From contig CAJNDS010002400.1 of the NCBI GenBank assembly GCA_905221605.1, positions 182,501 to 246,500 of the forward strand: 64,000 nucleotides of DNA, given 5' to 3'. Numbering within the stretch: the stretch's first letter is position 1; each line of letters starts with the position of its first letter. This stretch comes from Symbiodinium natans (lineage: Eukaryota > Sar > Dinophyceae > Suessiales > Symbiodiniaceae). Both the position numbers and the translations under genes were made by a program. Under the pieces are notes generated by a model, which was not told the DNA's origin, ran no database searches, and worked only from the letters and a program-made list of their open reading frames with translations. Positions 62,701 to 64,000 of the stretch are shown one piece after another.

Positions 62701-63746
62701 CACTGTACCCAGATTCCTGGGAGGATCCCAAAAGTAGATCCCCTTAAGGGTTTCTAAGATGACCCACTAGTAGCATGGGGTACTACTTGGGGGCTCTACT
62801 TCTATCTGTGACCCCTGCACGCCACACCCACCCTGATGCCTCAACCCTAGAACCCCTGCAAAACCCCTAGCAAGCCCTGTATAGGGGCTTCGCTAAAGGC
62901 CCCGAATAAAGCCTTCTAAGCCCCCAACATTGTCTAAACCCTAAACCCTAAACCTTAAACCCTAATCCTACTACACCTGCCTTGAAGAGCACACCGGAGT
63001 CCGGCTTCATGATGCCACCTAAAAAGAATTCGAAGCCGAACTGCATCGCGAGGTCCACCTTTTCGAAAAACTTGGGGGGTTTGGGGGGTTGGGGTTTTTG
63101 GGGTTTGGTTTGGGGGTTTGGGGGGTTTGGGGGGTTTGGGAGGTTGGGGGGTTTGGGGGGGGTTTGGAGGCTTGGGGGTTTGGGGTTTGGTTTGGAATTT
63201 AGTGCGCTGTAGGGTCAAATTGAGTACGCTGTATAGCTTGTCCGCAGGACGGCGTAGAGGCCGAACAGTCTCGTCCAACGAGAGCAACCGAGTGTTTCAT
63301 GCCACGTGATTGGCTGTTACTTCTGATGAAACGAAGCCTTTCTCATCTCCCAAAATAGGGGTACCCCTTGTATTCCCCAAATACATTAGAATCCCTTTAA
63401 AGGGACCCCCAAAAGGGTACCCCTTTTCGGAAACCACCATGTTGACTACCAGGAATTCGCGTCCAAAAGAAAGACTTTCGGCACATGGTCAAGGCCATGC
63501 ATCCGCTGTAGGCGATAGATGCTGGGGCGATTTGGGTGGGGCGGGCCAGAGAAGGGTTTAGGGTTTAGTGTTTAGGGTTGAGGGTTTAGGGTTTGTGGCC
63601 TTGCTTTCCTTGTCACTATTGTTGCTACTATTCTTGCTATTTTACAACCCGAGCAACTCGGACATTCCGGGAACTGCTGCGGCCCTGGCATCATTGGTGA
63701 TGCGCTGGTCCGCCGATTCGACGCGCCCGTCCAGGTTGCTGAGGAC
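47719..63746 (-). CDS. Span of ABCD-like ABC transporter gene, partial
   Basis: Exons in gene order: 63746-63649, 63070-62977, 62365-62280, 62155-62101, 61717-61651, 58926-58868, 58460-58375, 57120-57036, 55651-55574, 55039-55007, 54407-54337, 53751-53678, 53375-53284, 51655-51584, 50969-50877, 50111-50065, 49320-49223, 48164-48111, 47775-47719. The DGR...DQ motif, the H-x-R...E-x-I-x-FYG motif, the HFQPVLNTF helix and the ARRVIEL helix occur in the order known for ABCD half-transporters. Not every exon need belong to the same gene. Introns average several hundred bp and are mainly telomere-type repeat and short inverted-repeat elements. Membership of each exon and phase across all joints remain inference. 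Confidence 0.5.
47802..47950 (+). repeat. Interstitial telomere array (TTTAGGG)n
   Basis: About 13 perfect units followed by CTTAGGG variants. Confidence 0.95.
48030..48108 (-). repeat. Interstitial telomere array (CCCTAAA)n
   Basis: Eleven units; the last partial unit CCCTAAC forms, on the other strand, the GTTAGGG donor of the adjoining exon. Confidence 0.95.
48111..48164 (-). CDS. Exon-like segment, telomeric donor
   Basis: Eighteen codons PTCEQLRKESSCPCLRKQ between a CTCACAG acceptor and CAG before GTTAGGGTTTAGGG. The 5' splice site is the first unit of the telomere array itself. Confidence 0.45.
49125..49211 (-). repeat. Interstitial telomere array (CCCTAAA)n
   Basis: About 12 units with CCCTCAA and CTCTAAA variants. 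The stretch 48.2-49.1 kb has no clear exon. Confidence 0.95.
49223..49320 (-). CDS. Exon-like segment
   Basis: ELEVPVECSMDFVPTQKRNI, then SRSLDEEEAQEP, between a TTTTAG acceptor and a GTGTGT donor. By order in the gene this could be the linker after the last membrane helix of an ABCD-type transporter, before the ATPase domain. Confidence 0.5.
49340..49451. mobile_element. Family A inverted-repeat element
   Basis: Starts TACTTGGAGGTTCATGGG and ends with ACCTCCAAGTA; 112 bp. No target duplication seen. It sits 18 bp upstream (in gene sense) of the preceding exon's acceptor. Confidence 0.75.
50065..50111 (-). CDS. Small exon-like segment, telomere-like donor
   Basis: AATGGCG after a CGACAG acceptor gives MAVRASDFSEMEMKA (the first bases complete a split codon). 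It ends at GTTTCGGGTTTAGGG. Confidence 0.4.
50171..50273. mobile_element. Degenerate family A element
   Basis: Begins AGGTTCATGGGTACTTGTAA and ends TGAACCTCAAGTA. An inverted match of TTTCTGAACTGG-type sequence also occurs around 50.3-50.36 kb. Confidence 0.5.
50821..50876 (-). repeat. Interstitial telomere array (CCCTAAA)n
   Basis: Eight perfect units; the last (CTAAAC) supplies the GTTTAG donor of the next exon on the minus strand. Confidence 0.95.
50877..50969 (-). CDS. Exon-like segment, telomeric donor
   Basis: PWDRQAMQAFHKLSGSRDMD, then ESTPRSRLPR, between an AACAG acceptor and a donor GTTTAGGGTTTAGGG that is pure telomere repeat. The hydrophilic sequence suits a cytoplasmic linker. 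Confidence 0.5.
51437..51575 (-). repeat. Telomeric array with CCCCAAA variants
   Basis: Mixed CCCTAAA, CCCCAAA and CCCGAAA units directly downstream (in gene sense) of an exon's GTGAGT donor. Confidence 0.9.
51584..51655 (-). CDS. ABCD-type transporter exon, end of membrane domain
   Basis: Exactly 24 codons: VMDFAKASALARRVIELEEA, then AASG, between a TTTGAG acceptor and GTGAGT donor, after which TTTTAGGGGTTTAGGG follows at once. The pattern matches the helix that ends the membrane domain of ABCD proteins (A-x-T/L-ARV-x-EL). Confidence 0.6.
51842..51986. mobile_element. Family A inverted-repeat element
   Basis: TACTTGGAGGTTCATGG at the left and CATGAACCTTCAAGTA at the right, 145 bp, with a GGACTTATAACTG-type interior. 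Confidence 0.7.
52145..52273 (-). repeat. Interstitial telomere array (CCCTAAA)n
   Basis: About 18 perfect units. No exon is evident between 52.3 and 53.25 kb; a 22-bp unit AGGAGCCGGTG(T/C)TCATAAAGG repeats three times at about 52661-52720. Confidence 0.97.
53284..53375 (-). CDS. ABCD-type transporter exon
   Basis: ELGLEEVALFDLTNTSMVEC, then LDSLNRITCQ. The acceptor is CCCTAG, the end of a telomere-type tract; the donor is CAG/GCCTGG (GC). Position and the N-x-S-x-V-x-C-LxSLxRI pattern fit the last membrane helices of ABCD proteins, just before the ARRVIEL exon. Confidence 0.55.
53383..53520 (+). repeat. Interstitial telomere array (TTTAGGG)n, with variants
   Basis: TTTAGGG, CTTAGGG, TGTAGGG and TTTGGGG units. 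Confidence 0.92.
53588..53675 (-). repeat. Interstitial telomere array (CCCTAAA)n
   Basis: Twelve units with two CCCTGAA variants. Confidence 0.95.
53678..53751 (-). CDS. Exon-like segment of the transporter-like gene
   Basis: NQAMLTGGFVTFREDDRSRR, then ARPPK, from a CTGAG acceptor to a GCAGGGTTTAGGG donor (GC type, running straight into telomere repeat). Confidence 0.45.
53800..53887 (+). repeat. Telomeric array, CTTAGGG and TTTAGGG units
   Basis: About 12 units, six of them CTTAGGG. Confidence 0.92.
54337..54407 (-). CDS. Exon-like segment, possible membrane helix
   Basis: FLQLSIYQGQYTIAWALAAQ, then WLDR, between a TGCACAG acceptor and a GACAG/GCCCC (GC) donor. The hydrophobic run LSIYQ...AWALAAQW could be part of a membrane helix of the transporter. 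Confidence 0.5.
54438..54521 (-). repeat. Interstitial telomere array (CCCTAAA)n
   Basis: Twelve perfect units. A run of C (54.61 kb) and (TTTAGGG)n at 54640-54724 and 54835-54893 follow. Confidence 0.95.
54640..54724 (+). repeat. Interstitial telomere array (TTTAGGG)n
   Basis: Twelve units, with TTTAAGG and TTTAGGA variants. Confidence 0.95.
55007..55039 (-). CDS. Very small exon-like segment
   Basis: EFCWHKLPVE between a CCCAG acceptor and a GCTTTAGGG donor. Only 33 bp, so chance is not excluded. Confidence 0.3.
55121..55181 (+). repeat. Interstitial telomere array (TTTAGGG)n
   Basis: Nearly nine perfect units. Confidence 0.95.
55574..55651 (-). CDS. ABCD-type transporter exon
   Basis: TEKVMLDKHFQPVLNTFRPL, then VQQSE, between a GAAG acceptor and GTGGGG donor. 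It follows the SFYG exon in the gene and matches the expected helix after the conserved E-x-I-x-FYGG motif of ABCD proteins. Confidence 0.6.
56003..56120. repeat. Repeat family D copy
   Basis: CCCCCTTACTATACTAAC, then GATAGGATCC and CTTATAACTCTACTTATAAC. Copies are also at 60.62 kb and, partial, at 58.52 kb. A weak exon-like frame of unclear strand is at 56228-56300. Confidence 0.65.
56760..56803 (-). repeat. Interstitial telomere array (CCCTAAA)n
   Basis: Six units. Confidence 0.95.
57036..57120 (-). CDS. ABCD-type transporter exon with the EEA-like motif
   Basis: KRCESSFRAAHARCRSFAEG, then ISFYGPGL. In ABCD transporters the sequence F/L-R-x-x-H-x-R, six or so residues, E-x-I-x-FYGG is a hallmark of the cytoplasmic end of membrane helix 4. 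Here the second Gly of FYGG is Pro. Acceptor AGAG, donor GTATCC. This is the best single piece of evidence for the transporter identity together with the exon at 63.7 kb. Confidence 0.65.
57625..57713 (+). repeat. Interstitial telomere array (TTTAGGG)n
   Basis: Eight perfect units after TCTAGGG variants. Confidence 0.95.
57832..57921 (+). repeat. Interstitial telomere array (TTTAGGG)n
   Basis: Thirteen perfect units. A poly-C tract is at about 57977-57998. Confidence 0.97.
58046..58104 (-). repeat. Interstitial telomere array (CCCTAAA)n
   Basis: Eight perfect units. Confidence 0.95.
58375..58460 (-). CDS. Exon-like segment, possible membrane helix
   Basis: RKLRFTAFGFMLASMVCEAR, then LTSIEGFH, between a CACCAG acceptor and a GTTTTTAGG donor. 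FTAFGFMLASMV is hydrophobic enough for a membrane segment. Confidence 0.45.
58591..58793. mobile_element. Family B inverted-repeat element with internal tandem duplication
   Basis: Terminal repeats CTTGATAGCCCAGT and ACTGGGCTACCAAG. The left 89 bp (TAGCCCAG to the GGAACCCAGAAC segment) are present twice in a row (58588 and 58677). Another copy at 13.5 kb is interrupted by telomere repeat. Confidence 0.75.
58805..58846 (-). repeat. Interstitial telomere array (CCCTAAA)n
   Basis: Six units. Confidence 0.95.
58868..58926 (-). CDS. Exon-like segment of the transporter-like gene
   Basis: AEDAQKHSESFSCWEPRNSG between a CTCCAG acceptor and GTGTGGG donor, flanked by CCCTAAA (left) and TTTGGGG (right) arrays. 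Confidence 0.45.
58945..59022 (+). repeat. TTTGGGG array
   Basis: A variant telomere-like array, mostly TTTGGGG with two TTTAGGG units. Confidence 0.9.
59337..59612 (+). repeat. Long interstitial telomere array, about 39 units
   Basis: Nearly perfect TTTAGGG over 275 bp with three CTTAGGG units and a few one-base indels. Confidence 0.97.
59767..59885. mobile_element. Family A inverted-repeat element
   Basis: TACTTGGAGGTTCGTGGG at the left and GCACCTCCAAGTA at the right; 119 bp; interior GTATGGCTATAACCTC as in the 61.3 kb copy. Confidence 0.8.
60062..60128 (+). repeat. 34-bp tandem repeat, two copies
   Basis: AAGGTTCAGGGTTCAAGGTT followed by CG(A/C)ACTATCAG, twice. The stretch 59.9-60.5 kb shows no exon. 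Confidence 0.8.
60533..60570 (-). repeat. Short telomere array (CCCTAAA)n
   Basis: Five units, then CCCTCAA and CCCTGAA. Confidence 0.93.
60618..60740. repeat. Repeat family D copy
   Basis: CCCCCTTGCTATACTAAC, GATAGGATCCTTTGAAC and CTTATAACTCTAC in the same order as at 56.0 kb. No exon called in 60.74-61.3 kb, though a minus-strand frame ending at 60979 is open for 75 codons. Confidence 0.65.
61320..61437. mobile_element. Family A element, best copy, with target duplication
   Basis: A 118-bp element starting TACTTGGAGGTTCATGGG and ending with its exact reverse complement. The terminal repeats extend about 35 bp with few mismatches. GGGCT is present on both sides (61315-61319 and 61438-61442), which fits a 5-bp target-site duplication. 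Confidence 0.85.
61651..61717 (-). CDS. Exon-like segment, partly hydrophobic
   Basis: ERTLPGMGGAAPSVASILFL, then AGS, between a GCCAG acceptor and a GCTTAG (GC) donor. SVASILFLAG may be part of a membrane helix. Confidence 0.45.
62101..62155 (-). CDS. Exon-like segment
   Basis: IMAKGMRPRYLGLYMAFW between a TTGCAG acceptor and a GTAGCC donor. The frame stays open beyond the donor for eight codons (VALFYVAD-stop), so it could also be a terminal exon. Confidence 0.4.
62280..62365 (-). CDS. Exon-like segment with a strong GTAAGT donor
   Basis: One frame reads MCIFFVSCWIVWMDVVGPSS, then TGPYYRSG, hydrophobic and membrane-like. A second frame (DVHLLCELLDRVDGCGGALI) is open too, so the frame is not settled. 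The donor is a near-consensus GTAAGTG and the acceptor GCCAG. Confidence 0.45.
62482..62500. repeat. Poly-C tract
   Basis: About 19 C residues followed by GAAAAAAAG. The 62.42-62.95 kb stretch shows no exon. Confidence 0.85.
62977..63070 (-). CDS. Exon of the transporter-like gene
   Basis: FFEKVDLAMQFGFEFFLGGI, then MKPDSGVLFKA, between a CCCAAG acceptor and a GCAG/GTGTAG donor. Coding look is strong. In ABCD proteins the segment after the DQ-x-x-T motif is a membrane helix followed by K-P; the KP here fits loosely. Confidence 0.55.
63073..63190 (+). repeat. TTTGGGG / TTTGGGGGG array
   Basis: Variant G-rich telomere-like units directly upstream (in gene sense) of the preceding exon's acceptor. 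Confidence 0.88.
63345..63440. repeat. Repeat family C, best copy
   Basis: CAAAATAGGGGTACCCCTTG, AGAATCCCTTTAAAGGG and AAAAGGGTACCCCTTTTCGG. Contains nested palindromes. Confidence 0.7.
63649..63746 (-). CDS. ABCD-type transporter exon with DGR...DQ motif
   Basis: VLSNLDGRVESADQRITNDA, then RAAAVPGMSELLGL, from a CTGAG acceptor. N-x-DGR-x-x-x-x-DQ-x-x-T-x-D is a signature of the membrane domain of peroxisomal ABC transporters (ABCD1-3 and plant/algal relatives), which move very-long-chain acyl-CoA or related substrates. Upstream exons would lie beyond the window. No Walker A or ABC signature was found in 46-64 kb, so the AT-Pase half is either further left, across the island, or lost. Confidence 0.65.
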
Positions 63747-63762
63747 CTCAGGGGGCTTTTTG

Positions 63763-63856
63763 GGGATTCATGGGTACCTGTAACCCCAATAAGAAGTCTA
63801 CCTATAACCTACCTAGAGGACTTAGAGGACTTATGTGGCTTATAAGTACCTGAAAG
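63763..63856. repeat. Degenerate family A element
   Basis: ATTCATGGGTACCTGTAACC at the left, CTTATAAGTACCTGAAAGG at the right. Last 140 bp of the window show no gene. Confidence 0.45.
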
Positions 63857-64000
63857 GCTAGGATGGCCCTCACAAAACCCTCTGAAACATATTCCTGGAT
63901 ATGATCCTCGTAAACCCAGTAAGAGAAAATATGAAGTATCCCAAGGGCCTACCAAGAAGGGTCCAGCAGTAGGGTTGTGGGGTTCAGTGTTGAAAGGGTG

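Overview
The window looks like nuclear DNA from a dinoflagellate, probably Symbiodiniaceae or a relative. The reasons are plant-type telomere repeat (TTTAGGG/CCCTAAA) scattered everywhere, a Helitron Rep/helicase of the type abundant in those genomes, multi-exon genes all lying on one strand, and introns that appear to use GC and GA as well as GT donors with AG acceptors. No bacterial, organellar or CRISPR features were seen. All exon limits were placed by eye from reading frame, phase and splice-like dinucleotides; none is backed by transcripts.

Layout. 0-1.6 kb: degenerate telomeric DNA with one small exon-like segment. 1.6-5.9 kb: a GC-rich, minus-strand Helitron RepHel gene broken by two frameshifts. 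7.3-8.8 kb: an intact minus-strand ORF for a Lys/Asp-rich protein of unknown function. 9.6-11.0 kb: three kinds of tandem repeat. 11-18.6 kb: telomeric mosaic with short exon-like segments and one frameshifted gene. 18.6-46.3 kb: an island of different base composition, almost free of perfect telomere repeat, with at least five minus-strand genes. From its right end these are a multi-exon gene resembling an RNase H-fold transposase (G1, 45.5-38.0 kb), a zinc-binding/Pro-rich/Lys-Ser-rich gene with an in-frame stop (G2, 37.5-34.3 kb), a six-exon DNA cytosine-5 methyltransferase with motifs I, IV, VI, VIII, IX and X (G3, 32.5-29.3 kb), a long gene of unknown function interrupted by a CAACAG satellite (G4, 28.7-23.3 kb) and a short exon (G5, 21.9 kb). 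An array of about 20 palindromic 31-32 bp units lies just upstream of the methyltransferase. 46.3-64 kb: telomeric mosaic again, hiding many 33-98 bp minus-strand exons. Several match the membrane half of a peroxisomal-type (ABCD) ABC transporter.

Two things deserve most attention. First, in 46-64 kb (and partly in 11-18 kb) the telomere repeats sit inside introns, and several 5' splice sites appear to be made from the repeat itself (GTTTAGGG, GTTAGGG, GCTTTAGGG). Second, the 18.6-46.3 kb island may be, or derive from, a very large mobile element carrying both a transposase-like protein and its own cytosine methyltransferase. Small inverted-repeat elements (at least three families) also recur in the telomeric mosaic, and one copy holds seven perfect telomere repeats in its middle.
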